64,000 bases of DNA from Mesostigma viride (GCA_009746045.1 RPFO01001461.1:91001-155000); one strand, 5' to 3'; positions 30,760 through 42,794 are shown, counted from the first letter of the stretch. Program-made: numbers and translations. The notes: a model not told the origin generated them from the letters alone.

Positions 30760-31567
30760 GACTGTACCGTTTCACCGAGTCGCCAAATATTTGCGTCAGC
30801 GTCAACCAATACAGTACAGCCTGTCGAGTGCAGACAGTGCCACGCGCCTGATGCCGGGTAACAACTCTCACTTGTTGTACAGTAACGGAGGCATGCCATG
30901 CCAATTATTGGGAATGACCTTCAGATCTTTTTTAGCGTACATGTCGTCCGCGGGTCAAACAACTATGGTGCTTGTGTCCGGTCCATGGCTGTCTTCGTAC
31001 TAATGGAGAGCTGGCATGTACATAACAAGTAGACCATGTTGTCCAGGATACCTCAGACGGATCGAAGCCTCTCATTGATAATTGAGATTTTTGCGAAGAT
31101 AACAGCCTGGTCTTGACGTCACTAGCTAATGAACTGTTTTCAGATCATCTGGCCGCTAGCTACATCTGAGAGATCATCTGGCTGTAGCGCTAGTAATTAT
31201 ATGCGATGGTAAACAAATTGGAAACATAAAAAATGTATTGCTAGAGCTAGTAATAATATTTTCTGGACGAGGTCGATGGCTTCGCTGCTGGCTCCATTTC
31301 CCATTTCGTCCAAGCGCCCTCGACGCATTGACGATGCGGTCGGCGCGCATGAGCAGCAGGCTACTTGTCGTCATGATCGTACATGTGTTCATTTTCATGT
31401 CGAAGGAGTCGGCCCTGCCGCGCCAGCTGCACTACAATACGGTTCGTAGGAGACGCGAAATGAGTGAGAATGTTACCCGAGCGGTAACGAGGATTCGCAC
31501 CGTTGATTTTAACATATGTTTCTTTTTTTGCGCCATTTGGCGAGCATCGACTGGAGCCTGAACCTAG

Positions 31568-31614
31568 CGGGGGGAATCTTGCGGGGGAATCTTGCGGGGG
31601 AATCTTGCGGGGAA
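31568..31614 (+). repeat. Short G-rich tandem repeat, about 13-15 bp unit
   Basis: Four near copies of GCGGGGGAATCTT in a row. Confidence 0.85.
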
Positions 31615-33269
31615 AAATTCCGAACGTGAATTTAGCGAAGTCCTACTACATTTTGCTTGGGTACACGGTACTACAGTTTCGTCACTGAAAATTTTCTGTA
31701 GTTGCGTTGGTGTTTCGTATGTTCCGCTGAAATTTTCGTGTTCAGTGCCCAGATCACAATTTGATCCGGGCGCAAAATGATTGGCTGTACGGTACGAACC
31801 AAAAACGAAATTTTAGTATCTAAGTTCCGCAGCGCTTGCAGAATTTGCACCGAAAGCCCGGGGGCACTTTCCCCGCTGAAAAAGGTGTCCGCGGAAGCGT
31901 ATTGTAGTGGGCGTACGCGTCGCAGAACCCGCCGCCAAGGTAAGGGGCGATGATCTTGCAGGGATCGTGGAATACATCTTCTACCTCCGGTGCGGAAAAA
32001 TATCTACGTAGGTGGTGCAAAAAAATATCTACGTTTGGGGCACTTTGCATGCGTCAATGCCACGGTCAGCTTTATGGGAATTTTTACAAGCGCTTTCACG
32101 GCATCATACTTAGAGATGTTTAGCAAAGACCTATGAAAAGAAATCTGGGTTCGGACTCTGAAATTAGAGGCACCACGAAAAGACACCTGGGGGGGTCACC
32201 TGGACCTTGGCTATTTCTAGCACACATGGTCGTGCTAAATTAGTGCAAATGAGAGATAGGGATGGTAGGTCAGGTCTGACATCAGTGCAATGCTGGAAGC
32301 ATAGCTGGGTGTCAACCCTACTGGTTGGGGGCCCAACAGCATGCCGTGTGAGCACAAAACAATGTGGTGCACATGTATATTTTTCTGGGGTATTTCTGCC
32401 ATTATGCTCTATTTTCACCTCAGGTGACGTAGAGACTCATAATCATAGTTGGTTAAATGAGCAGGTCTTTTACTGCCCTCTTGGGGCAGCATTCCCAAAC
32501 TAATTACAACAACTTGGCACTATCACAAGCATACTAAGGTACCATCTGTAACAGCTGGCATTAATTATGGCCACAGACATTGCCACCAAAGTCAAGCTTA
32601 CCATGCCTCTGAAATTTATGCACTGCACATTAACTTCTCTAAATGGCAAGGAGACAGCGTGCCGCGCGTCAGTTAAGTGCGCTATACAATGTTAGGTGTC
32701 CAACCCCAGCAATATGCAGCCGTGCAGTTTACTGCCTAGAAAATATATGCATGCATGGGCATGGCCCTGTCATGCTGGCTAACATCAAACTACGTCACCC
32801 AGGTGACAGGATAATGTATTTAAAAGGTGGCAGACATGAACATCAAGCCTAAGTAAGTAAGTAAGTACTTGCGTGTCATGCGCAAAGGCATGAACATCAA
32901 GCCTAATGTGGTGGCATATCATTACACATTATCACTAAACCAGTACAAAAGGCAGCACAGAAAGCATCGTAGTCGTCTAAATGAATGAAAACTGCTCGTT
33001 TGTGATGCCTTTACCCACCCTACACTTGTGCCGCTATCCTACACAGCATTAAAGCCACATATACTTTATGACGGCAGGCTTTTCTTGGCGTTGCACTCTC
33101 TATGTGCTTGTCTAAACGCTCCCTACTCACCCTAGTTTAAAAAACCATCCAAACTTTGTACCTTGGCATGCTGAGAATCTTCTTATAGGAAAGGAGGCAG
33201 ACAAGCAGAAGAAAATACCACCTTGCTTTTGCCCTAGTCCGCCTTGCTAGCATCTTTGCAGCAGCACCC
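31615..33269. other. Unassigned intergenic stretch
   Basis: AT-rich with no supported gene. A GTAAGTAAGTAA microsatellite lies near 32850, and a short direct repeat (CATGAACATCAAGCCTAA) occurs at about 32835 and 32890. Part of 31970-32040 shares a CCTCCGGTGCG-centred patch with the opposite strand near 60550. Confidence 0.4.
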
Positions 33270-33273
33270 TTAA

Positions 33274-34984
33274 CCCCTCATTGGTCCCATTTAAAGCCGA
33301 TAAATCGGCTGCAAAATGCTAAATTTGCAAACCACCCCACAGCCAACCTACCAACATCCAAGGGCTGTCCTTGGGGGTCAAGCATGTCCATGAGTTGCCC
33401 TTCGGGGTGAGCTATCGCAACTTCACATATCTGCAGGGTAGGCCATAGAAAACTACCGCCAAAGTTAGGGGGATCGACACGCGCGTTTTCATTTTTGGTA
33501 GAATGTGCATTTTGAATTATGTTATAAGACCTAGGCACCTACCACTTCAGGGATGATAAACAATTAGTTGCTGAACAGTTTGAGCCATTGGGGTCATCAT
33601 TTGGGTGGGTATACCAGCAGTTACACCCAGTACAGCCCATAGGGGTACCGTTGGTAAAAAGCAACCAAGGGGGTAGGGGTGGGCATACTACCTACTAATA
33701 CCTACTACTAATATGGCCCCCAACCATACCATACAATACATTTCCCTTCCAAAATGATGGGGAAACATAACTGCATCATCACACTGCCCTTACAAGGCAC
33801 CTATGTGCAGGTGCCACCTTGTCCATGCATGTAGGTAACGTGGTACGGATACCCTACGCAAGGCATACATTATAGGAGGCAGCCACCAACAAACTATTGA
33901 CGTTGAGCCTATTTCAGCCTGCCCTAGCAAGGATAAACTAGGCCTAAGCTGCTATAGCTTGCCAGGTGATGGCCAGCACACCTGGTGGCACATGCTGTCA
34001 ATGGGAAGCTTTTACTCACCAGTTACGTGCTTGATGATGCCACAGAGACCAGCCAACTGCCTCACACTCATGCAGTATGTGTATGGGAAATGTATAACAA
34101 ACATATATGGAGGTATTCAAACCCGTACAGGATCTAAAACTTATCACCATCACACTGTGGCAGATCAACTGACTGAGGGAAGCATCTAAGAAGGGTGTTT
34201 TAGAAAGGGGCCAGGCCAGGGTCAAGAAAGAGCATTAATAATGCAAAAAGAATGTGCTACACAAGCTAGAACGTATATATAAACGTCAAACATCGACAAG
34301 AAAACGATAACTCAGCTTTACCTGGCATGGCTGGCATTACCTTGGCCCAGGCGGTGGCCGCAAAATGGCGCATTGCGGCACACCAAAGTTGTGCAGCATG
34401 GTCGCTAGATTCGACGATTTCTGGCCACCCTTGCACGTTTACGACTAAAAATCATCATAAAAAGTAAAAAGAAACCGATATATCCTTTAAAATACGCCGT
34501 AAAGGTATTGCTGTCAACGTTCTATCGTCCGGCCTGATCAATCGCAGTTTTTTCCAGCAAGAACGCTGCCGACACCTATCAAATGGCATTCCTGTGAACA
34601 AAAAATTGGCCTGTGTGATCTTTAGGATGTATAAAATCAATTTCCTAAGTTTGGCCAGAAAATTCGAACGCAAACGTAAATTCCATGCATGGGCGCAAGC
34701 CGCCATGGCCAGGTCGTCGTTTTCCGGAATGCACGTTGTACGTGAAAAAGTACCCTGACCCCTTGTTCTTTGACCGGCCAGAACACCTCTATAACTTTGT
34801 CAGAAGTATGCGAACCCTAGTACCATGCTGTGAGGAAAATTATGAACTTTCGATCTTCTCAGCTGAACTTTTCCTAATTCTCGATAGTTTTCGCGCAATT
34901 TGGTCCCCCGCGGAGCAACCGATGCATCGGCTGCAAGTCGATCTACTAAGTTGGCGGAAAATCGGCTGCAAGACCAATGAGGGG
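33274..34984. mobile_element. TTAA-flanked non-autonomous DNA element 1 (piggyBac-like target)
   Basis: Inverted ends CCCCTCATTGGTC, with TTAA before the left end and TTAG after the right; TTAA duplication is the hallmark of piggyBac-type transposition. Ends starting CCC also fit that group. 1711 bp with no transposase frame. The interior (about 33700-34790) is homologous, with clear divergence, to the interior of the element at 53894-55611. The altered flanking base and divergence suggest an older insertion. Confidence 0.7.
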
Positions 34985-34988
34985 TTAG

Positions 34989-35114
34989 AAGAGGCTGACT
35001 GGTTATTAAAATTGCACATATTTTCCAACGAACCAAAGAAGAAAGACTATTGCACTGCGGCATTTCCACCCAGTACTTGCTAATTTTCTGTTGTATCCTG
35101 ACTTTCATACCCTA
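34989..35114. other. Flank of element E, with target duplication CCCTA
   Basis: About 125 bp of host DNA. CCCTA at 35110-35114 is repeated at 59485-59489 on the far side of element E, so this DNA was next to 59490 before E arrived. Confidence 0.85.
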
Positions 35115-35543
35115 AGTTGTGCTCCCGAGTGGCATCTATCCGCTGGCCGGTAGTCGCCGGCCTGGGCGCCTAGTCAGGTGGGCATCAAAGATTGGTGTCT
35201 AGATGCTAGTCGGTGCCTAAGCAAGGTACGGAAGCCAGTGCGCGCCGGGACGGTCAGAGAACCGTCGCCCTCGGTAGCACAGATCCGCTGAGTGCCGGTA
35301 GTCTCGGGTTAGAGGCTCGAGCATGCACTATCGGGTAGCCTACCGGTAGTCTCGGGTTAGAGGCTCGAGCATGCCTTATCGGTTAGCGCCGCGCCGCTGA
35401 GCTCCTTGCGGCCTGGCCAGCTGCAAGGGTTCAATAGCAATCAGTGGCGGCTGCGGGCTCAGCCTCCCACAATCGGTTCCCCAAACAACAAAAATCCCGT
35501 CTCCATCGCCGGCGTGCTAGCCAGCGGCGAAGGGCATTCAACT
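35115..35543 (+). repeat. Element E 5' LTR
   Basis: 429 bp, AGTTG...CAACT. It includes a tandem duplication of about 45 bp (GGTAGTCTCGGGTTAGAGGC at about 35298 and 35343). The second unit is where the TA-flanked transposon entered the 3' LTR. Confidence 0.93.
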
Positions 35544-35589
35544 TGTATTCACAACAGTCAACATTACCGTTGACCATTTTTCTGGGCTC

Positions 35590-36215
35590 ATGGCGCGTGG
35601 CGCGGAGCGAACGGCAGCTGCAACCCAGGACCAGGGAACGCAAGCATCAACTCCGGCGGATGGGAGTGGCGCAGCCACCGTGGCGACTGAGCCAGCTGGT
35701 GGCTCGGTCAGCACCGCTCCGGGGCAGCAGTCAGCACCAACTGCCCGGAAAGTTTTCAAGAAAGAAGAGCTGCCAAGTAAGCTGCCAGAAATTCTGACGC
35801 CGTCCGCCGTGGAGGAGTTTATTAACAGCCTGGGCGAGCTCCGGCAGGACTACAACGAACTGTCCGACGCAGTTTTCCTCACCAAGCTGCGCCGGTCAGA
35901 GGTATGCAACGAGGCTACGGGTAATGCGGACGTGCGAGGGGTCATTATCAACGCCAGCAAAGAGGCGTGGACCTGGCCCGACACAGTGAAGGCCCTGCAA
36001 GAGGTGCTCGACACCTCAAGCTTTCCTGACGAGGAAAAGGAGGGGCAGGCGCTGGTGCGCAACCTGTCGCTTGACCCCAATTACCTCAGCTCGGACATGG
36101 CCAGATTCGCGGCCCAGGTCCGGAGCAAGGGTGTCTTGAAGCACATGAGTAGCGAATATTTACTCAGCGCAGTTCTGGATGCGCTGGGGCTGACGCCAGA
36201 GAGCCGTGCCAATGT
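35590..36215 (+). pseudogene. Element E gag, first part
   Basis: Starts 47 bp after the 5' LTR. The Ala/Ser/Thr/Gln-rich N-terminus is followed by a helical capsid-like region (SAVEEFINSLGELRQDYNEL, VLDTSSFPDEE, MARFAAQVRSKG). It is interrupted by element C at the AATGT target duplication (36211-36215). The remaining part lies beyond C. Assignment as gag rests on position and on the zinc knuckle in the second part. Confidence 0.75.
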
Positions 36216-36912
36216 AGTTAACGCCAAGCGCATTGGTGTGATCCTGATTCGGCATATCTCTGCGATTCCAGCGGCACCGGAACGAGTTCATTCCGACAAG
36301 TATCAAGAAAGTTATGGCGTTCCGACTTCCCGGTCGCGCGCGAGCGCGAGCCGGCTGTTCTTCTAAGTCGGACGTGAATATTTGCCGACGACATATGGGG
36401 TCGACAGTAATTCCTGGGCTGACAGGAATTAGGTGCTGTACCTACGACGGTATTGGATTAATACGTCGTACGCAGGAAATAGGAACCTTAACCTGTGGTC
36501 TGTTGGTACCGCAGGCTTAGTCCTGGACTTCTAGGTGCAGATGCAATAATCACTGTGGTGACTGTACTCTGTGGTCACTGTGCCTGTATGGCAGACCTAC
36601 TGTATAGGAGCTGGGCGCTGTACAGGTAGTGAATACTGTACCGGGAGTGTTATTACTGAGCAGGCCTCCTAGGCTGCTCAGGACTAGCAAGCACAGTGCA
36701 CAAGTATATAAACAATAGGCCAGTGCCAAATGGGCATCTCTTGCGAGCCCGCCTCACGTGTTGTGCATTGACTTGGCAAGCGCGTGTACAAGCCTCAAGT
36801 GTGTGAGCGCTGTAACATTATCCGATTTTAACAAAGCTCCGTTTCCAACCATATCACACATTGCTGCATTGCAACCATATCCTTCACATTGCGTGTGCGA
36901 AGAACGTTAACT
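36216..36912 (+). repeat. Element C 5' LTR
   Basis: 697 bp from AGTTAACGCC to CGTTAACT. It contains an AATTCCTG/CAGGAATT hairpin near 36410 and a TATA-like box at 36705. The small frames read from it recur in every LTR of the family and are not genes. Confidence 0.95.
36705..36712 (+). promoter_or_regulatory. TATA-like box in element C LTR
   Basis: TATATAAA about 200 bp before the LTR end, conserved in all B/C/D LTRs; it is the likely element promoter. Confidence 0.6.
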
Positions 36913-37005
36913 CAAATTACAACCAGTCTCAGCGGAACGGCCAGGAGGGTCGTTGCCGGTTGCGGTGTGCAGCTTTGACGACGAGAGGAGCTCGTCCGGT
37001 GGTGA

Positions 37006-37924
37006 ATGGTGCAGGAGGAACAACGGCAGCAGGATTTCCGGTTTCGGCAGTCTGCTGGGGGTTCGATTTCTCCTGAATTACGCCGTGTCGTTCGGGATCT
37101 ATCTTTGTTGCTTGCAGATCGTCCGCCTGTAAATCGCAGCTTCGTGCAATTCGTCGACGACCAGGTCGAAGACTGGGAGCGAATTCTGCGACACGTACAA
37201 ACCATCGTCATTCCGGAGCACCGGAGCATCGACGACCTTGAGCAGGAGCTTCACGGGTTGGTCGGCATCCAGACGGTGATTACTGCAGTAGCAGAGCGAG
37301 TGCGGACGGAGTTGGCAGCAAGGCGAGGCGAGGTTGCGGAGGCAGCTGGCGCAGGGCGACACGAGTTTGTGCCGACAGTAGCGGGCGCGGGAGTACCACG
37401 TGCTTTCGCAGGCGGCATCGGCGACGAGGGTGTTGCAGCGGGTCCAGTTAGGCGTGAACGACGCGGAGCGGAGCATCACAGGCGGCTTGCAGAGGTCGGG
37501 GCGACAGCGGAAGCCATCGCCGGAGGACGCGCGCACAAGAGTCGGCAGGTTTCCAGAGCGAGTAAGAGTTCCTTTTCAGGAACTGCCCCCGCCCCTTCGC
37601 GTTCGTGTGACGCGTTGGGAGGAGTTTGCACCTCTTAGGTACGAGAGTGACCTTGAGGTAGGAGCAGGGGGTGTCGCTGGGCTAGGCGACGAGGCACTCG
37701 GCGACCACGAGGTGCCAACGTACAATCCGCGAGGTGCCAACGACGGGTTGTCACCTGTCTACTTTACCAACGGTGACGATTCAGTCATCGCGGGCCGACA
37801 GCGGGTCGACGACGGCGCAGCAGGTAGCAGGGTACCAGAGCTGATTGTGGTGAGCGACAGCGACGACGACAGCGACAAGGAGAACCAGGACGCGCCTGGG
37901 GCCAGCCGTGGTGGTCTTGCCTGA
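37006..37924 (+). pseudogene. Element C leader coding-like region upstream of gag
   Basis: Counterpart of the B and D leaders. The first 210 codons from 37006 are open (MVQEEQRQQDFRFRQSAGG, ELRRVVRDLSLLLAD, DQVEDWERILRHVQTI), and an acidic C-terminal part ending in SDSDDDSDKENQD lies downstream in another frame. No standard domain is recognised; the helical charged N-terminus could form a coiled coil. It looks broken in this copy. Its conservation at protein level among copies cannot be judged because they are almost identical in DNA. Confidence 0.5.
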
Positions 37925-38026
37925 GTGGTAACACTTGGCACTTTCCTTTCTTGTTCAGTAGCTTATATTGCTTTAATTGCTGCTTGGCCACTTGGCTGGC
38001 TGTAGCAGATCTGAACAGAGGCCATC

Positions 38027-39203
38027 ATGGAGGATGGAGCTATCAACCAACAAGCGGGCTTTATGGGCTTCGGACGGCGCGGCGCTGGGCTGGATGGACG
38101 CGATGGACGCGGTGGACGCGATGGACGCGGGGACGGCCAGGCGCTGGGAGACCAGGCTGAGGTGCCAGATAATCAGAGCCAAGGATCTCAGGGCGGGCAG
38201 CACGCGCCAGCCGCAGATCAAGCGGCGCCTAAGCGACCAACTGTTGCTGAGGGGTACGCGGTGCTAGGCCAGTTTCAGTCCATCAAGGACAATTGGCAGC
38301 CCCGGGATGCTGAAAGGATGTTAGAGGACATGAACTTGTACACGGAGATATACAACGGTGACAAGCTTCGCATCCTGGCGTCTAGTGCCTACATACGGCA
38401 GTCGGCGAGGCGGCTGTTCAAGTTTGTTCGGGAGCGACACGCGGCGGGGGACACCTGGACGGCGTTTATGACGCGACTCAGGTCGTTCCTGAGTGACAAG
38501 AGGACCATAGATGGGTCCCACCTGAAGCAAGAATACCTGGACTACAAGCCCATCAAGGGGCAGCTAGTGGTCCACGCCTTTGAAGACTTCGTCAAGCTGA
38601 GGGAGGACGCCATGGCCAAGGGCTTCTTCGTCGCAGATCGGATGGCCATGGGCGACTTTCTCAAGTCGCTGCACTGGATCCGGTCACCATGGATAATGTG
38701 ACCATCCACATGCGACAGGTCCATGGCTGGGCAGCCATGACGGATCAGTTGTATGAGTGTTTCAGCGGCAAGTACGTGGGGGTAAGCGCCCTCGTCAGAA
38801 TGATGAGGAGGCCACTGAACCCACGGTTAAGTCCATGAGGGGATCGGGCCACGGGGGCCCAGCGTCCTCGAGAGGGCCTGAGACCTCTTCAAGGGGTCGA
38901 GGAAGGTCCAGGAGGGGGCGTGACAGAAGGGCTGGACGGGGGACCCCGCCGAAGTCGGGACATCCACAGTCCCAGTTTGACTTCAAGAGGGTGGGTGGTC
39001 CTCCCAAGGCTGGGCCCAGCAGTGGGACCTCACGGGACATCAGTCAGGTGGAATGTTATTTCTGCCAGGGGAAGGGTCACTTCAGGAATGAGTGTCCCTC
39101 GTACCTGAGGCAGGAAGGTCAGAGCAAGCCAGCTCAGGGTGGCAGCAAGGACAAGGCTGGTCCATCCCAGGACAAGGGCAAGGGCAAGGCTGCTGATCAT
39201 TGA
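38027..39203 (+). pseudogene. gag: Element C gag, broken
   Basis: Homologous along its length to the intact gag of B, with the same Gly/Arg/Asp N-terminal repeat, basic tract and CX2CX4HX4C zinc knuckle (CYFCQGKGHFRNEC). It looks broken, with about one or two breaks. A UGA separates it from pol in the same frame, as in B and D. Confidence 0.88.
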
Positions 39204-39236
39204 TATGAGCCTGCACACATCCCTGAACCCTGGAGG

Positions 39237-42200
39237 GTGCCCCCAGGGGTGTGTAATGAAGCTGCTAGTGACAGCAGTGAGGGGCAGCCCCATGCTCTAG
39301 TGAAAGAGCCTATTGGACACGATGGGGCAAGCTTGGTTACCACAGAGAGTATGCCAGCTGTAGCTGCAGTGGTTACTCGCCAACGTGCCCGCCATGGCGG
39401 TGCTGAGCCTGAGGTAGGACCTGGTGATGTGGACCCAGGTGGATCTCAGAAGCATTCTGACCGTGCAGGACTGGCACAGGATGGTCAGGATGAGGATAGG
39501 GCTGGAGACAGTCTGACAGGCACGACCCTGGTGCCTCCTGTACATAAGGGATCTGTACATACCTTGAGTGCTAATAATGACAATAAAAGGTTTTCTCTCT
39601 TGTATGACATTGCCTCAAGGTTGCATACCATGTTTGGCCATGCAGCTCAGTCTTTGCAAGTTGCTAGACGGCTGGGAGGAAGTGAGTTGTACTCCATCTG
39701 CCAACAGGTTGCTCAAGCTTGCAAGTGCAGGCTAGTTGCTAGAAAGCCCAAGCAGTCTCATGCCAGGACTCCTATTTTGCAGCCAGGCCATGTGCAGGTA
39801 GATATTCAGAGAATCAGGGGTTTGAAGCTGCTGGTGGCAGTGGACAGATATACCAAGTACAAGACCCTAGAGATCCTGCCTGACATGGAGAAGCCTACAT
39901 TGATTGCTGCTCTGAAGTTGACAAGGAGCAGGTACCCTGGGTTGGAGTTGTTGCAGTGTGACATTCAGTTTGAGTGCTGTGAGAACCTGCCAGAGTTTCC
40001 AGAGTTGCTGATTACACCCAGGGAGAGCCACGGCCAGCAAGGGGTGGTGGAGAGAGCCATCCAAGAGATCAAGACTGTGCTGCTGGTGGAGAGGATTCCA
40101 AGGACGTCATCTGCCATTGTGACATCTGCATGGCTACGTTCTGTGGAGGACAGGCTGAACCTGAGGACTCCCATGTTCTTTGGTGACATTGCCATCAATC
40201 CTCTTATGCTGCATACCAGGATGCTGCCAGCTGATGCTGAGCAGGCATGGAAGGAGAAGCTAGAGGCCAAGTTCCTCAAGCTGAGGCAGAAAGACAAGGG
40301 CTGGAGTGTCCTAGAACCTAACGTTGGACAACAGGTTGTTGTGTGGAAGGAACCAAGCTTTCCAGGGAAACGTGGCAGCTGGCATGATGGGGTGGTGACC
40401 CGAGTAGAAGCCGCTGGCCATAAGTGCTGGGTGGCCATTGATGGCTCCCAAGCAGTGCACCGTCTGTCCTGGTCAAAGATCCGTCCCCGGGGAGGTAATC
40501 AAGGAGACCTCTTCCAGGTGCCCGCTGGTGTACAAGGCGGGGGTGACGTGGAGCTTCCTGATCAGGGTGCTACAGCTGTATCGAGCCCTCAGGGTGACCC
40601 TGGCCCGGCCCCTGGGGTACCTTCACATACGGTGGTTGGGCAAGCAGGCGGACAGGCTGCACCTCCGGAACGGCCCGACACCAGGCCTAGGGGTGTGCGT
40701 CTATCAGATATTGTACAGGCTTTGCAAAGAGCCAAGAAGGAGCCTAAGGTGTCCAAGCTTGTCCAGTTGGATGAACCTGAGGTAGCTGCCATGGAGATAG
40801 ATACCAATGCACAGGTTTCTGTCATGGGACCTCAGCATACAGGAGAACTGCTGGTCGGAGAACCAAGTTGCCCCTGGGTGTCTGATTTCAGTGGTAGGAC
40901 GCATCTAAGGGTGTTGGGAGAGGTTACTGCCCCTGTCATGGGTGTGGATGTGACCTTCCTTGTCCTAGAGGACTATGATGGCCCTGTGATTTTGGGTCAG
41001 AATTTTCTGGGCAATCCTGGGATTTCTATCAGAGCTACAGCTCTGAGAAGAGATGGCTGGGGGATGATTCCCCTAGAAAATTTCAGGACAACATTTCCAG
41101 TCAGGTGCAGGGCCAAGCCGGTCAAGGGTGTAAAATGGGATGAAGGGGAGGTGCCCCCAGCGGCCAGTTTGGTTATTCCAGCTGTGTTGCACCCCAGCAG
41201 TATTGGCATAACTCACAGGAGCCTTGCTGCACACTCTCCTTTGACATATGACCAGCTGGTCCAAGAGATGAGCTCGCCTACTTTGTTTGAGGCTTGGAAG
41301 CTCGCCTTCTCCAAGGCATTGGAGGAGTGGTTGCAGTTTGAGTGTGCTGCACCAACAGACAGACGTCCCCCAGCATCAAGGAAGCTTGCTTTGAGATTTG
41401 TGCTGAAGAGGAAGGTTGTGGATGAGGTATCAGTGCCCCATGTCAGGCCTGTCCTGAATGAGTATCACGGCACGGGGAGTCTGCCAGGAGAGGAGCTATA
41501 CACGCCAGGGATGCTACACGACACATGGAGAATTTTGCTATGTCTCTACGTGGGGTTGCTGAACAGGGGAGCAGCTATGTCATCAGTGCTGCTGGACTTC
41601 AAGAGGGCATTTTTAAAATCTGATCCAGAAGTGGCCAGGAGGGTGTGGAAGCAGGATGAGCCTTACTGTGTTGAGGTGCCTGCCATCTGGAAGCTGGAGC
41701 TGCATCAACAATTCCTGGTTATTCTGAAGGGCCTGGAAGGACTCAGGTCGAGCCCAATCATCTGGAGACTCACGCTGCAGGAAGCTCTGATCAGTGAGTG
41801 TGGCTTGAGAGTGTCTTCAGTTGATCCCTGTTTGCTGCTGGCCCAATGGGAGGGTCTGCCAGTGTATGCTAGTTTGCATGGAGATGATCTGCATTTGCTA
41901 GCCCCCACGACCTGGCTGAAGAAGTATATTCCTGTCATCAGTGGCAAGTTTTCACTGGGCAAGGAGCTGTGGCAGGAGCCCAACAAGCCTGTAGTGTTCT
42001 GTGGAATGCAGGCTACCCTGTTCAGGAGGGACGGGGAGTGGAGTATCAGGCTTCAGGCTGGAGGAGATTATAAACAGACCATTGTGAAGGCCTTGCCAGA
42101 GAAGATCACCCAGGCTGCAGGACCTGAGTTGAGAGGCATGTGGGCCTGGTTTGCCAGCATCTGTGGTCCGTCTTTGATGGTCCATAGCAGAATGCCTGAT

Positions 42201-42794
42201 GAGGTGCTTGAGGATGAGAAGCCTCGAGTCATAGCCCGGTTGGTGGAGAGTACCCCTGATCTGATTTTGTCTGGGATTGACTTTGCCCAGCCTATCACCT
42301 TGGAGATCTTTGTTGACAGTTCCATGGATGCTCGCCAGGTTACCAAGGTCAGGGGGAGATCTGCTGCTCTGTTTGCTTTTTATCAGAGCAGGGCAAGTTT
42401 GTTCAGCTGGTACAGCAGACTGCAGAAGAGGGTCTGTATCAGTTCAGATGTGGCAGAATGCAGGGCCATATGCGAGGGGATCCAGTCCAGCCTGTACATA
42501 AAGGAGTTAATGCTGGAGCTGGCTTCAGTTACCCCTTGGACCTTGCAGATGGAGACGTTGTTGCTAACAGACAGCATGGGTATGGTCCAGTTTGTTCACA
42601 AGCAGCTGGCCAGGAGCCGGGACCTGGATTATTTGTTGCTGAAGGAGTTGGCCAGTTTGGTTGACTTGAAGCATATCCCTGGCGAGGAGAACCCTGCTGA
42701 TGCATTGACAAAGCTGCCACACAAGGCCCCAGCCCAGTACAATGTACTGAGGAAGCTCATGAATGCTGACTGTCAAGTCGGTCTATCTGTCTAA
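39237..42794 (+). CDS. pol: Element C pol: integrase, retropepsin-like, RT, RNase H
   Basis: 1185 codons, open, almost identical to B and D. Integrase zinc finger near 128-165, integrase core D189/D237/E270, retropepsin-like segment near 518-590 (EIDT, VILGQNFL), RT with LLDFKRAF near 786 and LHGDDL near 880, and RNase H with FVDSSMD near 1025 and NPADALTK near 1151. It lies 33 bp after the gag stop in the same frame. Since this copy's gag is broken, any mobility would need Gag from another copy. Confidence 0.93.
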   Translation: MPPGVCNEAASDSSEGQPHALVKEPIGHDGASLVTTESMPAVAAVVTRQRARHGGAEPEVGPGDVDPGGSQKHSDRAGLAQDGQDEDRAGDSLTGTTLVPPVHKGSVHTLSANNDNKRFSLLYDIASRLHTMFGHAAQSLQVARRLGGSELYSICQQVAQACKCRLVARKPKQSHARTPILQPGHVQVDIQRIRGLKLLVAVDRYTKYKTLEILPDMEKPTLIAALKLTRSRYPGLELLQCDIQFECCENLPEFPELLITPRESHGQQGVVERAIQEIKTVLLVERIPRTSSAIVTSAWLRSVEDRLNLRTPMFFGDIAINPLMLHTRMLPADAEQAWKEKLEAKFLKLRQKDKGWSVLEPNVGQQVVVWKEPSFPGKRGSWHDGVVTRVEAAGHKCWVAIDGSQAVHRLSWSKIRPRGGNQGDLFQVPAGVQGGGDVELPDQGATAVSSPQGDPGPAPGVPSHTVVGQAGGQAAPPERPDTRPRGVRLSDIVQALQRAKKEPKVSKLVQLDEPEVAAMEIDTNAQVSVMGPQHTGELLVGEPSCPWVSDFSGRTHLRVLGEVTAPVMGVDVTFLVLEDYDGPVILGQNFLGNPGISIRATALRRDGWGMIPLENFRTTFPVRCRAKPVKGVKWDEGEVPPAASLVIPAVLHPSSIGITHRSLAAHSPLTYDQLVQEMSSPTLFEAWKLAFSKALEEWLQFECAAPTDRRPPASRKLALRFVLKRKVVDEVSVPHVRPVLNEYHGTGSLPGEELYTPGMLHDTWRILLCLYVGLLNRGAAMSSVLLDFKRAFLKSDPEVARRVWKQDEPYCVEVPAIWKLELHQQFLVILKGLEGLRSSPIIWRLTLQEALISECGLRVSSVDPCLLLAQWEGLPVYASLHGDDLHLLAPTTWLKKYIPVISGKFSLGKELWQEPNKPVVFCGMQATLFRRDGEWSIRLQAGGDYKQTIVKALPEKITQAAGPELRGMWAWFASICGPSLMVHSRMPDEVLEDEKPRVIARLVESTPDLILSGIDFAQPITLEIFVDSSMDARQVTKVRGRSAALFAFYQSRASLFSWYSRLQKRVCISSDVAECRAICEGIQSSLYIKELMLELASVTPWTLQMETLLLTDSMGMVQFVHKQLARSRDLDYLLLKELASLVDLKHIPGEENPADALTKLPHKAPAQYNVLRKLMNADCQVGLSV

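Noticed and set aside
30503-31003. Overlapping frames on both strands around 30.5-31.0 kb
   Set aside because: Driven by the 13-bp tandem repeat and the GTT microsatellite; no domain or splice structure supports a gene.
36314-36520. 68-codon frame in the LTR, present in every copy
   Set aside because: LTR sequence with no protein features; recurrence follows the repeat.
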